Below, one piece after another: positions 1-9,688 of a stretch of DNA of 64,000 nt. Source of the stretch: Lacipirellulaceae bacterium (GTDB lineage Bacteria > Planctomycetota > Planctomycetia > Pirellulales > Lacipirellulaceae); the NCBI GenBank assembly GCA_040218535.1, contig JAVJRG010000005.1, positions 1,488,001 through 1,552,000 of the forward strand. Direction: 5' to 3'. The position numbers and the translations under genes were made by a program. Positions within the stretch are counted from its first letter, which is position 1. Every line of letters starts with the position of its first letter. The notes under the pieces were generated by a model. It was not told the DNA's origin. It saw only the letters and a program-made list of their open reading frames with translations, and searched no databases.

Positions 1-1304
1 TCCTGGTACAGCCGCTACTTGGGTGGCCGCACTGGGCGGGGGTGCTGGTCGTCGGACTGGTGGTGATCTTCATTGTCGTCACGGCAGGGATGGTTTCGAC
101 CACCTGGGTGCAGTTTCTCAAGGGCTCGCTCCTGGTTGTGTTTAGTGCCGTGCTGACCGTGATGATTCTCCAGCGAGGTTTCGAGGTCGATCCAGAGATC
201 CCTCAGCCTCAGACCGTGACGAAGAATCCCGACGGAAGCGAACTGATGAACGGTTTACCCTTCGGTAAGGAGTCGGGACAAGGTTCGCTGGCGCCGGTCG
301 GTTCGATCTCCAAACTGCCAGAAGGTAAAGAAAGAACAGGGCCGCTCGGTCCTTTGGAGTTCTTTAGCACCCTGCAAGAAAGTGAAGTGATTCTGTGGAG
401 CAAGGAAACGACCAAGGCGGAGGACGGAACGGAGACGACCGTCTACACGCCCAAGCCAACCGCGGGCAGCAAAGTCTTGCGACCCGGTGAACATCCCAAG
501 TTTGCAGGGATTCGCGGTGAGGAATTCAGCGACAAGCTGAATTTTCTTTCGTTGATGCTCGCTCTCTTTTGCGGAACGGCGTCGTTGCCGCACATTTTGA
601 TCCGATACTACACGGTCAAAGACGGAGCAGCGGCTCGCAAGAGTACGATCGTCGGTATTGGCTGCATCGGTTTCTTCTATGTGTTGACGCTCTATCTTGG
701 CTTGGGGGCGATGACCAGTGGCGCGATGGATGTCACCGATAGCAATATGGCTGCGCCACTGTTGGCGAAAAGTATGAGTGAAATGTTGTTCGCGATTATT
801 TCGGCCATTGCTTTTACGACCGTGCTGGGCACTGTGAGTGGCTTGATCCTGGCGTCTGCCGGAGCCGTTGCTCATGATCTTGTCGGCTGCCTCTCTAGCA
901 GAACGCTGAGTGGAACCGAGCAAGTTCGGATCGCGAAGTTCGCTTCGATCCTTGTTGGTGTGATTGCAATCGTCCTGGGCATGCTTTTTCAAAAACTGAA
1001 TGTCAGCTATCTCGTTGGCTGGGCGTTCAGCGTCGCGGCTTCCGCGAACTTGCCGTCGCTGGTGATGCTGCTTTTTTGGAAAGGGACTACCAAGGAGGGT
1101 GTCATCGCCGCGGTTGTGGTCGGCATGACAAGTTCCCTCGCTTGGATTCTCCTCAGCGCAGACACGTACTCAGCCGTTTACGGCTTAGCCCCCGAAGACG
1201 CCCTAGCCCCATTCAGCCAACCGGGGATTGTGACGATACCGCTTGGTTTCCTTACGCTTTTCGTGGTTTCGCTGCTCACACAGCCGAAGAGAGCGGGTAA
1301 TTAG
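1..1304 (+). CDS. ActP-like sodium:solute (cation/acetate) symporter, 5' truncated by the window
   Basis: The frame is already open from base 3, so the N-terminus lies before the window; about 433 residues are visible. It resembles solute:sodium symporters of the ActP type, which import acetate or similar small carboxylates with a cation across the inner membrane. Recognisable stretches are GMVSTTWVQFLKG, TASLPHILIRYYTV and TTVLGTVSGLILASAG, each inside or beside hydrophobic helices. About 95 hydrophilic residues rich in Pro, Gly and Glu are inserted between two membrane segments (roughly residues 60-165 of the visible part), which seems long for ActP. Substrate is inferred from family resemblance only. 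It ends about 195 bases before the next gene and is probably not co-transcribed with it. Confidence 0.85.
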   Translation, partial: LVQPLLGWPHWAGVLVVGLVVIFIVVTAGMVSTTWVQFLKGSLLVVFSAVLTVMILQRGFEVDPEIPQPQTVTKNPDGSELMNGLPFGKESGQGSLAPVGSISKLPEGKERTGPLGPLEFFSTLQESEVILWSKETTKAEDGTETTVYTPKPTAGSKVLRPGEHPKFAGIRGEEFSDKLNFLSLMLALFCGTASLPHILIRYYTVKDGAAARKSTIVGIGCIGFFYVLTLYLGLGAMTSGAMDVTDSNMAAPLLAKSMSEMLFAIISAIAFTTVLGTVSGLILASAGAVAHDLVGCLSSRTLSGTEQVRIAKFASILVGVIAIVLGMLFQKLNVSYLVGWAFSVAASANLPSLVMLLFWKGTTKEGVIAAVVVGMTSSLAWILLSADTYSAVYGLAPEDALAPFSQPGIVTIPLGFLTLFVVSLLTQPKRAGN

Positions 1305-1498
1305 TGTTCTCGAAAATAGGACACGGCGGGAATCCGCGGGTAACACGCCGGTAACACCGCATTTCTAAGATACTTACATGTCGCCCAGGACGCAGGCCGA
1401 CACTTGCGACTTGTTTGGCGACCGCTCGGTGAGTGCACCCCGAGCAGTTGCTAGCTTCCTGGTGGCGATCAAATCAAACTGACAATAGGAGACCAATT

Positions 1499-2962
1499 AT
1501 GTTACCGCACACCATAATGAAAAGTTTTGCTTCAGAAAGGCGCCCCCTAGGGATGATCCTGCTGACCTTTTTCTCGATCGTTCTGATCTCGCTGCCGACC
1601 AACGGGGCGGTTGCGACAGAGTTACTTGAAAAGGCGATCTATACTGAAGAAACGGTTGGCGACTTGGAAAAAGCGATCGCCATCTATCAGAAAGTTCTTG
1701 CCGAAGGAAAGAAGTCCGCCGAAGCCGCAGCCGAAGCCCAGTATCGAATTGGCGTCTGTTATGAAAAGCAAGGCAAGAGCGAAGAAGCGGCCAAGGCCTT
1801 TCAGGCTGTCATTGATGACTTTCCAAGTGCCAAGGCGTGGGTCGCTAAGGCGAAGAGTCATCAGCCTGGCCAAATTGAATTGGTTCCCGTCCCGTGGGGC
1901 AATGGGGATGAGATGATCTACGAGATGAAGCTCCCCACGGGAATGGGCGTCGGGCACCAAGTATTCCGTGTTGCTGAGACCGAGCGAGAGGGAAAGACGT
2001 ATTGGAAATGCTCCGCCTGGCAGACCGTGACGATAAACGGCATGTCCGGCAAGAGCCATGTCTTAGCAGATTACGCAACCTTTGCTCCTATCGAAAGCCG
2101 ATGGAAACATACCTTGCTTGGAGACTCCAAAGCAAAGTACAGCGAAGGCAAAGTCGAGATCGATCTGATCAATAAAGAAGAGCCCGTAACGCTCGAGTTC
2201 GATGAGCCCGTCTACGATAACGAGCAAGCAGCTTTGGCATTCCGACGTTTGCCCCTTAAAGAGGGATATAAGACGACGATGGAGATTAGTGCCATCCTGA
2301 CCGCTACGAGAATTCCGCTCGGTATGGAAGTCACTAAGGTGGAAACGATCAAGACACCTATGGGCGAGTTCGAATGCTTCAAATTGGAGCTGGATATTGC
2401 TCAAAATTTCTGGATCTCGAACGATGAGCATCGCTATATCGTTCGCTTCGAAGCTGGTGGTGTCGTTGCAGATTTGACAGAGGTTCGGCCCTATAAGCCG
2501 AATCAGGCGACCGAAGTGAAGCGACCTTACTTTTCAGTAACACTGCCGCCAGATTGGTATGCCTACACGCCTGAACAGCCAGACGATGATAGTCCTGAGA
2601 CGACGCTGATTGATCCCACAGCTTCACTAAACTCGCGCATCGAAGCAGGGCCGTTGAACAATGTGAAAGACGATCATGATTCGACGGAAGCATGGCTTGA
2701 AGAATCGATCGAGAACTACCGAAAGCGGACGAAGGACTTCGCGGTCAGCAGCGAGGGAATCCAAAGTATCAAGGTCGGTGATCGCGAGGCGGTCTCGGCT
2801 GTTTTCGAGTACTCTGACGGGAGCAAGGCGAAGAAAGCTCGTCGTGTATGCCTATTCGGCGAGACCTCGGCGGTGAACTTGAGATTCACAAGCAATGCTG
2901 AGGACTTCGACCGCCTGCAGCCTGAGATCGAGAAGATACTTGCAAGTCTCAGGATCAAGTAA
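1499..2962 (+). CDS. Exported TPR protein with DUF3108-like region
   Basis: The start is the ATG at 1499, preceded by AGGAG at 1487-1491. An upstream in-frame start at 1433 has no such site and would precede the signal peptide. A hydrophobic signal segment follows (MILLTFFSIVLISLPTNGAVA). Next comes a TPR-like pair of helices (GDLEKAIAIYQKVLAE, then YRIGVCYEKQGKSEEAAKAF). The middle resembles DUF3108 (TIKTPMGEFECFKLEL), and the C-terminus resembles a small lipoprotein-type domain (PYFSVTLPPDWYAYTP). The gene ends 9 bases before a sensor kinase, and the kinase's ribosome site overlaps this stop codon. An envelope or periplasmic role connected with signal input is plausible but not shown. Confidence 0.75.
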   Translation: MLPHTIMKSFASERRPLGMILLTFFSIVLISLPTNGAVATELLEKAIYTEETVGDLEKAIAIYQKVLAEGKKSAEAAAEAQYRIGVCYEKQGKSEEAAKAFQAVIDDFPSAKAWVAKAKSHQPGQIELVPVPWGNGDEMIYEMKLPTGMGVGHQVFRVAETEREGKTYWKCSAWQTVTINGMSGKSHVLADYATFAPIESRWKHTLLGDSKAKYSEGKVEIDLINKEEPVTLEFDEPVYDNEQAALAFRRLPLKEGYKTTMEISAILTATRIPLGMEVTKVETIKTPMGEFECFKLELDIAQNFWISNDEHRYIVRFEAGGVVADLTEVRPYKPNQATEVKRPYFSVTLPPDWYAYTPEQPDDDSPETTLIDPTASLNSRIEAGPLNNVKDDHDSTEAWLEESIENYRKRTKDFAVSSEGIQSIKVGDREAVSAVFEYSDGSKAKKARRVCLFGETSAVNLRFTSNAEDFDRLQPEIEKILASLRIK

Positions 2963-2971
2963 GGAATAAAT

Positions 2972-4930
2972 ATGTCCAACGACCGCCTCGCGTGGCCAAT
3001 CCTGCTAATCCTATTGACGGTTCTCGTCCCGTCGCTGGGAGTGGTGTGGATGATGCGCGAGGCGGTTTCGAATGAAAGGCTCGCCGCAAGTCAAAGACTT
3101 CGGGAAGCGTACCAAGTGCAACTCGAGTCTGTCGTCAAAAATGTCGAGCAGGATTGGAGTGAACGACTCGCCGAAATCTCCAAGCTTGCGAGCAAAGGAT
3201 CTCCCAGCTACGCGTTCAAAGAGATTGTCGAGAAGAAGTTCTGCGACAGCGTTCTGATTCGGGATCAAGAGGGCGTGCTGCTTTACCCTGATGAAAACCC
3301 GAGAGTCAACGAATCACCGAATGACTCCGATCCGCGTTGGTACCGTGCCCAACGCTTCGAGTATGTTGACAAAAACTACCGGGCGGCTCGGCAGGTGTAT
3401 GCCGAGATCAGTCGAGATCACGAAGAGGTCCTGCAGCGCGTTACTGCCCAACTGGCTGAGGTTCGCTGTCTCCTGAAACTCAACGAGCGGGATGAGGCCG
3501 CTATAGTTCTAAAGTCGATTCGACAGCAAGAAAATGCGTTTGACCGACAAGGTCGGTCATTGGCCGCGGTCTCTGAATTGCGATTGCTGCAAATTCTTAA
3601 TCGAGAGTCGGCAAGCTGGAAAGAGATTGCCAAGAAGCTTGAGCAGCGTCTCGGCAATTATCGAACGGTCTCGATGCCATCCTCGCAGAGACGCTTCCTG
3701 ATGGCGGAGTTGCAGGCCCTTACTGACGAGCCGATCTACTGGCCAACCCAAGCTGCCGAAAAGTTGGCCGCAGAAGTCGCCGAGACACTCGGTGCCTCTC
3801 CTGGGGGCTCAAGATCTCTAAGCAAAACGAACCTTCCAGAGATTTGGAGTCAAACGTCGCAGGATAAACGCCTTGTACTGCTGATGAGTGAGGAGACCAT
3901 TAGGCGAGAACTCGCCACATTCGCGAAGGGGCAATCGTTACCCGAGGGAGTTGAGTTCGTCGTTACCTCAGCCAAGGAACCTGATCAAGCTTTAGTGAGT
4001 ATGCCCATTGGACAACGATTGGGTCCTTGGAGGGTGAGTCTCGTAGCGACTGAGGGTGATCTCTTCGAAAGGAATTCTCAGCAGCAGAAAGCTTTTCACG
4101 CATGGATCGCCCTGATTGTCATTGGGACGACCTGCGTCCTTGGGTGGCTACTGGCGGCAACCATTCGGCGTCGTCTGCAATTGGCACAATTAAAGAATGA
4201 TTTGGTTGCAACCGTTTCCCACGAGTTGAAGACTCCACTGGCAGCCATTCGGCTGTTGGTTGATACGCTCTTGGAAGCGGAAGATCAGCCAGATCGAAGC
4301 ACCGGGGACACGCGAACGCGCGAGTATCTGGAGTTGATCTCTAAAGAGAATTCCAGACTCACACGACTGATTGAGAATTTCCTCACGTTCAGCCGGATGG
4401 AACGCAACAAGCAGCGTTTCGATTTTCAGCCGATTGACCTGAGTGAAGCAACCAGAAAATCAGCCGAGGTCTTTGAAGAACATATCGGCGAGCTGTCATC
4501 TCCGTTGACGCTTCGGTTGGCTGGTCCGTTGATGGTCTCAGCAGATTTCGACGCGCTGGTGACGGTCGTCGTGAATCTGCTGGAGAACGCCTGGAAGTAT
4601 AGCGAAGACGACAAAGAGATCGTCCTGGCAACCTCGACGGACGGGTCCAACGCAGTTGTCGCCGTTCGCGATCATGGAATTGGCCTCTCCGCACGCGACC
4701 AACGACGTATTTTCGACCGCTTTTATCAAGTTGATCAAAAAGTTTCGCGAACTCGCGAAGGCTGTGGCCTAGGCCTGAGCATTGTCCATGCGATCGTCGA
4801 AGCACATGGTGGCGAGGTTTCCGTCGAGAGTCAACTTGGCGAAGGCAGCACCTTTGAGGTTCGGCTGCCGCTGGTTGAAGTTAAGCAACAACAGGATGTC
4901 GCTAGCGAAGTAGCGGGGGCCATAACATGA
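2972..4930 (+). CDS. Transmembrane sensor histidine kinase
   Basis: A 652-residue kinase. A first membrane helix at about residues 8-28 and a second at about 376-397 bracket a ~345-residue extracytoplasmic sensor region rich in helices. The cytoplasmic part has a HisKA domain with the H-box SHELKTPL (phospho-accepting His417) and a HATPase domain with N-box NLLENAWKY, DHGIGL and GCGLGLSI. AAGGAA at 2961-2966 overlaps the upstream stop codon and gives good spacing to ATG 2972. The stop overlaps the start of the response regulator by four bases (ATGA), so the pair is translationally coupled. The signal is unknown; no PAS or HAMP domain was recognised. Confidence 0.92.
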   Translation: MSNDRLAWPILLILLTVLVPSLGVVWMMREAVSNERLAASQRLREAYQVQLESVVKNVEQDWSERLAEISKLASKGSPSYAFKEIVEKKFCDSVLIRDQEGVLLYPDENPRVNESPNDSDPRWYRAQRFEYVDKNYRAARQVYAEISRDHEEVLQRVTAQLAEVRCLLKLNERDEAAIVLKSIRQQENAFDRQGRSLAAVSELRLLQILNRESASWKEIAKKLEQRLGNYRTVSMPSSQRRFLMAELQALTDEPIYWPTQAAEKLAAEVAETLGASPGGSRSLSKTNLPEIWSQTSQDKRLVLLMSEETIRRELATFAKGQSLPEGVEFVVTSAKEPDQALVSMPIGQRLGPWRVSLVATEGDLFERNSQQQKAFHAWIALIVIGTTCVLGWLLAATIRRRLQLAQLKNDLVATVSHELKTPLAAIRLLVDTLLEAEDQPDRSTGDTRTREYLELISKENSRLTRLIENFLTFSRMERNKQRFDFQPIDLSEATRKSAEVFEEHIGELSSPLTLRLAGPLMVSADFDALVTVVVNLLENAWKYSEDDKEIVLATSTDGSNAVVAVRDHGIGLSARDQRRIFDRFYQVDQKVSRTREGCGLGLSIVHAIVEAHGGEVSVESQLGEGSTFEVRLPLVEVKQQQDVASEVAGAIT

Positions 4931-5613
4931 GCACGACACAGCGGATCATGATTATCGAAGACGACGCGACCTTGCTGCGAGGGCTCACTGATAACTTCAC
5001 CGATGCCGGCTTCGACGTTGACAGCGCGTCGGACGGAGCTGTCGGTCTCGCTCAGACGCTCGCCCAACCTCCTGACGTGATGTTGCTGGATATCATGCTC
5101 CCGAAGCTCAACGGCTACGAGATCTGTCAACGCGTTCGCAAAGAGAAACTCGACTTCCCGATCATCATGCTGACCGCCAAGGGCCAAGAGGAGGAGATCG
5201 TCCGCGGCTTGGAATTGGGTGCCGATGACTACGTCACGAAGCCGTTCGGAATCCGCGAATTACTAGCACGCGTAAACCGATTGGTTCGCCGCCAAGAAAG
5301 CGAGATGCCTGAGGGCGTAGAAATCGGTGACGCGGTTTTCAACCGAACTTCTCAGAAACTGACGCGAGAAGGCGTAGAAGTCCCTTTGACTCGCAAAGAA
5401 TACTTGCTGCTGGAGTACTTCGTCTCTCAGAGTCATCGCGCGCTGACACGGCGCGACATCATGGACCGTGTTTGGGGCAGGGCAGTGATTGTCAGCGGGC
5501 GCAGCGTCGACCGCTGCGTTGCTACATTGCGCAGCAAGATCGAGCCGGAACCCAGTCGACCGCAATTCATCCACACGATTCGCGATGTTGGCTATCGGTT
5601 CGAGCTTGGTTGA
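4927..5613 (+). CDS. OmpR/PhoB-family response regulator
   Basis: A 228-residue two-domain regulator and the partner of the overlapping kinase. The receiver domain (about 1-120) has the acidic pair EDD (11-13), phospho-acceptor Asp55 in VMLLDIMLP, the LTAK segment and Lys105 in YVTKPF. The C-terminal winged helix (about 130-228) shows LTRKEYLLLEYF and a recognition helix near SGRSVDRCVATLRSKI, ending with the usual DVGYRFEL. It probably binds DNA as a dimer when phosphorylated. Its targets cannot be told from the window, although the exported glycosidases downstream are candidates by position only. Confidence 0.94.
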   Translation: MSTTQRIMIIEDDATLLRGLTDNFTDAGFDVDSASDGAVGLAQTLAQPPDVMLLDIMLPKLNGYEICQRVRKEKLDFPIIMLTAKGQEEEIVRGLELGADDYVTKPFGIRELLARVNRLVRRQESEMPEGVEIGDAVFNRTSQKLTREGVEVPLTRKEYLLLEYFVSQSHRALTRRDIMDRVWGRAVIVSGRSVDRCVATLRSKIEPEPSRPQFIHTIRDVGYRFELG

Positions 5614-5644
5614 AGAGTGAGTCGAAAAGATGGTAGGCGGCGTT

Positions 5645-5688
5645 GCTCGGTTGGGCATCGAGTAAAGTCTTTTACTCTTCTGCCGAGC
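5645..5688 (+). terminator. Two-tier inverted repeat after the two-component operon
   Basis: The inner stem GAGTAAA / TTTACTC (5660-5666 and 5671-5677, loop GTCT) is enclosed by GCTCGG (5645-5650) and CCGAGC (5683-5688). It begins 31 bases after the response regulator stop. No clear T-run follows, so intrinsic termination is uncertain; it could also protect the mRNA 3' end. Confidence 0.45.
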
Positions 5689-5804
5689 ATTCTGCCGAAT
5701 CGGTTCCCTTATCGCCGCCGCCAGTGTATTTTGTATGCAATTGAGGCTCGTCTTTCGTAGAAGCCCGCCTCAACTCGCTCTCATCCGCGGCAGGGGATCA
5801 CGTC

Positions 5805-7112
5805 ATGAAGTTTGTCTCGTTTTTGTTCTTTGTTTCCCTGGCTCACTTCCTGTGGCAACCAGTCGAAGCTGTCGGTGAAGACCACTCGCAAGAAACTGCA
5901 GAAGCCTTTCCCTACGGTCTGGTTCCTGAGCAAAAACCAGACATCCCGTTGAGCAGGGCGATGAACCGTGTATACGAAGGTAGCTATGGCGGGCTGGACT
6001 GCGCCCGTAATGAGTTCTTCACGCGATTCAAGTACACTCCGCTGCAAGGTTTTGACTACCACGGCCATGATGGAACCGTCTCGAGGCGCGATGCCACGAA
6101 AGTAATTCGTGTGAACGGCAAGTACTACGTCTGGTACACGCATCGCCAAACGCCCACTCCGCCGGACTACGAGGGCGGTGCTGGGGAGACGATCCCTTCC
6201 CGCGATTGGGACCTGGCTGAGATATGGTATGCCACCAGCAAGGATGGATTCGTCTGGGAAGAGCAGGGCGTTGCCGTCGAGCGGATGGAGAAGCCCAATG
6301 CCGGCTGGCGATCGGTTTCGACTCCTGACATTCTTGTCTGGAAGGGGAAGTACTACTTGTATTATCAGGCCTATTTGATGATGCCCGGCAGTCGGACGTC
6401 GAGCGCTACTAACGGCGACGACTGCCCGGTTTCGGTTTCCGTGGCCGACTCGCCAGACGGACCTTGGACACCCTCGAACAAGATTGTCGTCCCCAACGGT
6501 CCGCCCGGTTCATGGGACCAGTACGTGATTCATGACCCTTATCCGTTGGTTTACAACGGAAAAATCTACCTCTACTACAAAGGCGAAATGGGGGGCCAGC
6601 CCCCGGTGCGAGCCCAAGGATTGGCAATCGCGGACGATCCTCTCGGGCCGTTCAAGAAGCATCCGTTGAACCCGGTTATCAACTCGGGACATGAAACCTC
6701 GCTCTTTCCATGGGGCAAGGGCTTGGCCGCGATCGTCAGCCGGCACGGGCTCGAACACAACACGATTCAATACGCACCAGACGGCGTGAACTTCGAGGTG
6801 AAGGCCATTACGGGCCTGATGCCGATCGCACCGGGTGCCCACGTGCCCGATGCCTTCACGAACACGGACGACGGTCGTGGCATCACTTGGGGATTGTGCC
6901 ACTTTCGCAATCTTGGTCGTGAAGATGGCCGCAGCCACAGTATGCTCGCACGGTTTGATTGCGATCTGAGTCTCGACGTTCACGACCCAGAAATGAAAGA
7001 GAGCGATATCTTCGTCCAGCCGAAGATCTATTTCAATTTCGGACTGAGCGAGGAGCAAAGAAAACGTCTCGGGGCGCCGGCGGCGGATCCGAACTTCGTC
7101 ATCCCCGAGTAG
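5805..7112 (+). CDS. GH117-like exported glycoside hydrolase (first of tandem pair)
   Basis: A 435-residue protein with an N-terminal signal peptide (about 1-22) and a five-bladed beta-propeller-type body. It resembles GH117, the exo-alpha-1,3-(3,6-anhydro)-L-galactosidases that act on neoagaro-oligosaccharides. Supporting motifs are HDGTVSRRDATKVI (Asp89/Asp96), IHDPYPLVY (Asp244) and NSGHETSLF (His296-Glu297). GH117 is known to use Asp, Asp and Glu with a neighbouring His, and the spacing here is close, but the exact residue match is tentative. A GGGGA element about 8 bases before ATG 5805 supports the start. An alternative reading is a GH43-clan enzyme of another substrate. No agarase or SusC/D genes are adjacent. 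Confidence 0.72.
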   Translation: MKFVSFLFFVSLAHFLWQPVEAVGEDHSQETAEAFPYGLVPEQKPDIPLSRAMNRVYEGSYGGLDCARNEFFTRFKYTPLQGFDYHGHDGTVSRRDATKVIRVNGKYYVWYTHRQTPTPPDYEGGAGETIPSRDWDLAEIWYATSKDGFVWEEQGVAVERMEKPNAGWRSVSTPDILVWKGKYYLYYQAYLMMPGSRTSSATNGDDCPVSVSVADSPDGPWTPSNKIVVPNGPPGSWDQYVIHDPYPLVYNGKIYLYYKGEMGGQPPVRAQGLAIADDPLGPFKKHPLNPVINSGHETSLFPWGKGLAAIVSRHGLEHNTIQYAPDGVNFEVKAITGLMPIAPGAHVPDAFTNTDDGRGITWGLCHFRNLGREDGRSHSMLARFDCDLSLDVHDPEMKESDIFVQPKIYFNFGLSEEQRKRLGAPAADPNFVIPE

Positions 7113-7187
7113 CAAACGTTTTGAGCTGACATCTATTCGTCGCTAGCCTGGCCGCTCAATTCTCAAAAAACCTTACTGGTATCCACT

Positions 7188-8450
7188 ATGAAATTCTTCG
7201 CCAAGTATCTGGCCCTTTTATTCATCTTGCAGATGCAACTTACGTCAGCAGAAGAAGAGCCTTCAAGCGGTTTTCCGTTCGTCCTACCGAAAGAAAAACC
7301 TAACCGCCCCCTCAGCGCTGCAATGGAACGGAACTACACTGCCTACTCCGCTCCCCGGCCCGAGGACAACGAGTTGTACTCGCTCTTCAAATACACGCAA
7401 CTCAAGGGTTTTGACTACAACAATCACGATGGCACCATCTCTCGGCGTGATCCTTCCAAGGTGATCTTCGCAAATGGCAGGTACTACGTTTGGTACACGC
7501 ACCGCGAGACGCCAACTTCTCCCAAAGGTGCGAGGAACTCCACCGAAACGATTCCCTCTAGCGATTGGGATTTGGCGGATATCTGGTATGCGACAAGCAA
7601 GGACGGGTTTACGTGGGAAGAGCAAGGCGTCGCCGTGCCGCGTCCGCCGAAACCACAACCCGGTTGGCGTTCGGTTACAACAACCGACATCTTGGTTTGG
7701 AAAGGTAAGTACTATCTCTATTACCAAGCCTTCATGGAGGCCAGCGGCACTCGTGGCGACGATTGTCCGGTGGCCGTTTCGGTAGCTGGTTCACCCGACG
7801 GCCCTTGGACGCCGACCCACAAGATAGTGATCCCCAATGGGGCGGAGGGCGAATGGGATCAGTACTCGATCCACGACCCTTACCCGTTGGTTTACAAAGA
7901 CAAGATCTACCTCTATTACAAGTCGGATTGCGATGGCGATCCGCGGCTCGTGCGGATGCAGGGGCTAGCGATCGCCGACGACCCGCTAGGCCCTTTCGAA
8001 AAACATCCGCTAAACCCCGTGATCAACTCTGGCCACGAAACGACCCTTTTTCCATTCAAGGAAGGCATCGCTGCCTTGGTGATCGGTGATGGCAACGAAC
8101 ACAACACGATTCAGTATGCAAAGAACGGCGTGAACTTCGAGATCGCCTCGATCGTGCAAATGATGCCTGGCGCCGCGGGGCCATTTGTCCCCGATGCCTT
8201 TACCAACACCAAAGATGGCCGTGGAATTACCTGGGGAATCTCACACTTTACCAATTACACAAATTGGAACCAAAACCACGCCATCCTCGCCCGCTTCGAC
8301 TGCGACCTGAGCCTCGACCTAAACGACCCGGCGATGAAGCATCACCGGGCGTATCTCCGGCCTGAGCAGTATTTCAAGCAAGGGTTGAATCGAAAGCAGC
8401 GTGAGCGGATTGGCGGGGCGAATCGACTTTTGCAGAATTCGAAACCGTAA
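7188..8450 (+). CDS. GH117-like exported glycoside hydrolase (second of tandem pair)
   Basis: A 420-residue paralogue of the gene just upstream. It is clearly similar throughout and has the same layout: signal peptide (about 1-21), HDGTISRRDPSKVI (Asp81/Asp88), IHDPYPLVY (Asp230) and NSGHETTLF (His283-Glu284). The main differences are a shorter loop after the WYTHRETPTSP segment and a different C-terminal tail. The 75-base gap suggests co-transcription or simple tandem duplication; no strong ribosome site is visible. Two diverged copies imply slightly different oligosaccharide preferences, which is inference. It converges on queD 42 bases downstream. Confidence 0.72.
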   Translation: MKFFAKYLALLFILQMQLTSAEEEPSSGFPFVLPKEKPNRPLSAAMERNYTAYSAPRPEDNELYSLFKYTQLKGFDYNNHDGTISRRDPSKVIFANGRYYVWYTHRETPTSPKGARNSTETIPSSDWDLADIWYATSKDGFTWEEQGVAVPRPPKPQPGWRSVTTTDILVWKGKYYLYYQAFMEASGTRGDDCPVAVSVAGSPDGPWTPTHKIVIPNGAEGEWDQYSIHDPYPLVYKDKIYLYYKSDCDGDPRLVRMQGLAIADDPLGPFEKHPLNPVINSGHETTLFPFKEGIAALVIGDGNEHNTIQYAKNGVNFEIASIVQMMPGAAGPFVPDAFTNTKDGRGITWGISHFTNYTNWNQNHAILARFDCDLSLDLNDPAMKHHRAYLRPEQYFKQGLNRKQRERIGGANRLLQNSKP

Positions 8451-8492
8451 AGCATATGCGAGTTTAGCCCTATTGCCAATTCGTTGGGATGA

Positions 8493-8966
8493 TCATTCAG
8501 TTGCAGCAGTTGCTACTTTCATGTTGGCAAAGTAGCGACTGTCGTTCACCCAATCGTCACGCGTGTAGGTTATCGTCGAGCTATCGGTCTCTTTGACTTC
8601 CAACTTTTGCAGACGGAAACCCATATCCGTGATCTCCGTAAATAGGAGGTGAGCAAGATTTTCGACAGTCGTCGGGTGCGAAAATCGCTTGAGCTTGAGC
8701 TTCTCGCCCGTCCTTAGCATATGTTGGGTCAATGTCTCATACAGCGGATCGTTAACGTGGATCATCATCCCGTGATCGTATTCACGCTTCAAGAAGGGCT
8801 CGATCTTCGCGTCGAAATCGCCGAACAGTGTTGTGAGTGCACCTGTCCGCTCGACCTCGAAATGGCAAGTTAATCCATAGCGGTGACCGTGCAAGTTGCT
8901 GCATTTGTCTTGTAGCTCTTCATTGCGATGCGCTGCATAAAATTTGTAACTTTTTTCGATGATCAT
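8493..8966 (-). CDS. queD: 6-carboxytetrahydropterin synthase / PTPS-family enzyme
   Basis: A 157-residue enzyme of normal length for the 6-pyruvoyl-tetrahydropterin synthase family. QueD converts 7,8-dihydroneopterin triphosphate to 6-carboxytetrahydropterin on the way to queuosine. Zinc ligands His13 (in AAH) and His26/His28 (LHGH), catalytic Cys22, Asp64-His65 (EYDH) and the pterin-anchoring Glu126 (KETDSS) are visible. It lies 39 bases downstream of folE, whose product makes its substrate, so the two form an operon. No queC or queE is in the window, so a biopterin or other reduced pterin role cannot be excluded. Presence of the Cys argues against the PTPS-III folate variant. Confidence 0.9.
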   Translation of the reverse strand: MIIEKSYKFYAAHRNEELQDKCSNLHGHRYGLTCHFEVERTGALTTLFGDFDAKIEPFLKREYDHGMMIHVNDPLYETLTQHMLRTGEKLKLKRFSHPTTVENLAHLLFTEITDMGFRLQKLEVKETDSSTITYTRDDWVNDSRYFANMKVATAATE

Positions 8967-9005
8967 CAGAGCGACCTCAGTAGTTGAGCAGAATGTGTGA
9001 GCGTG

Positions 9006-9683
9006 TTAGCCGAGAGACTTTCCGTTGATGAAGGACAGAAACTCGCTCCGACTTGATAGATTCGTCTTGAAAGTGCCACGCAATGCACTGGTTACCGTTG
9101 AGCTACCATGCTTCTTGATGCCGCGAATTGACATGCAGGAATGCTCTGCCTGCACCACGACACCTACGGCAGTGGTCTTGAGTTCCGACTCGATCATTTC
9201 GGCAATCGTTTGTGTCATTCTTTCTTGAACTTGGGGGCGGCGGGCGACCTCCTCGACAACGCGGGCTAATTTGCTGAGGCCTGTCACTTTACCTTCAGGA
9301 ATGTATCCAACATGGGCGACGCCGGTGAAAGGCAACAGGTGATGCTCGCACATGCTCGTGAACGGGATGTCCCTCACGAGGACGAGCTCGTTATACTCCT
9401 CAGGAAACGTGACCTGAAGATGACGCGTGGGATCGAGGCGTAAGCCTTCAAACATCTCAGCATACATCTTGGCGACACGACGGGGAGTTTCTTCAAGTCC
9501 TGGTCGGTCGGGATCTTCGCCTACGGCTTTAAGAATTGTTCGAACGGCTGTCTTAATGGCGGCCAGGTCGACTGAATCCTTACGCGTAGTGTTTTGAGTC
9601 TTTCGAGAATGAGTGACTGGAACCGCGGTTCGGCTTGAGACAGACTGATCGGAATGGTCGTCGACGTCAATTAACTGGTTCAT
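9006..9683 (-). CDS. folE: GTP cyclohydrolase I (FolE type IA)
   Basis: A 225-residue enzyme that converts GTP to 7,8-dihydroneopterin triphosphate, feeding folate, biopterin and queuosine synthesis. The first ~40 residues are a poorly conserved Ser/Thr-rich tail, and the catalytic domain follows. Zinc ligands appear in [12 protein letters not shown] and [10 protein letters not shown], and the segment [14 protein letters not shown] is characteristic. This is the zinc-dependent FolE1 type with the Cys ligands present. It is followed after 39 bases by queD. The only SD-like element before its ATG (AAGG) falls in the 3' arm of a small hairpin (see 9689-9704), so initiation may be structure-controlled. 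Confidence 0.95.
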   Translation of the reverse strand: MNQLIDVDDHSDQSVSSRTAVPVTHSRKTQNTTRKDSVDLAAIKTAVRTILKAVGEDPDRPGLEETPRRVAKMYAEMFEGLRLDPTRHLQVTFPEEYNELVLVRDIPFTSMCEHHLLPFTGVAHVGYIPEGKVTGLSKLARVVEEVARRPQVQERMTQTIAEMIESELKTTAVGVVVQAEHSCMSIRGIKKHGSSTVTSALRGTFKTNLSSRSEFLSFINGKSLG

Positions 9684-9688
9684 GTTTG

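Noticed and set aside
255-992. 245-codon open frame on the minus strand
   Set aside because: It lies antisense to the ActP-like symporter, has no hydrophobic or family pattern, and is explained by codon bias of the real gene.
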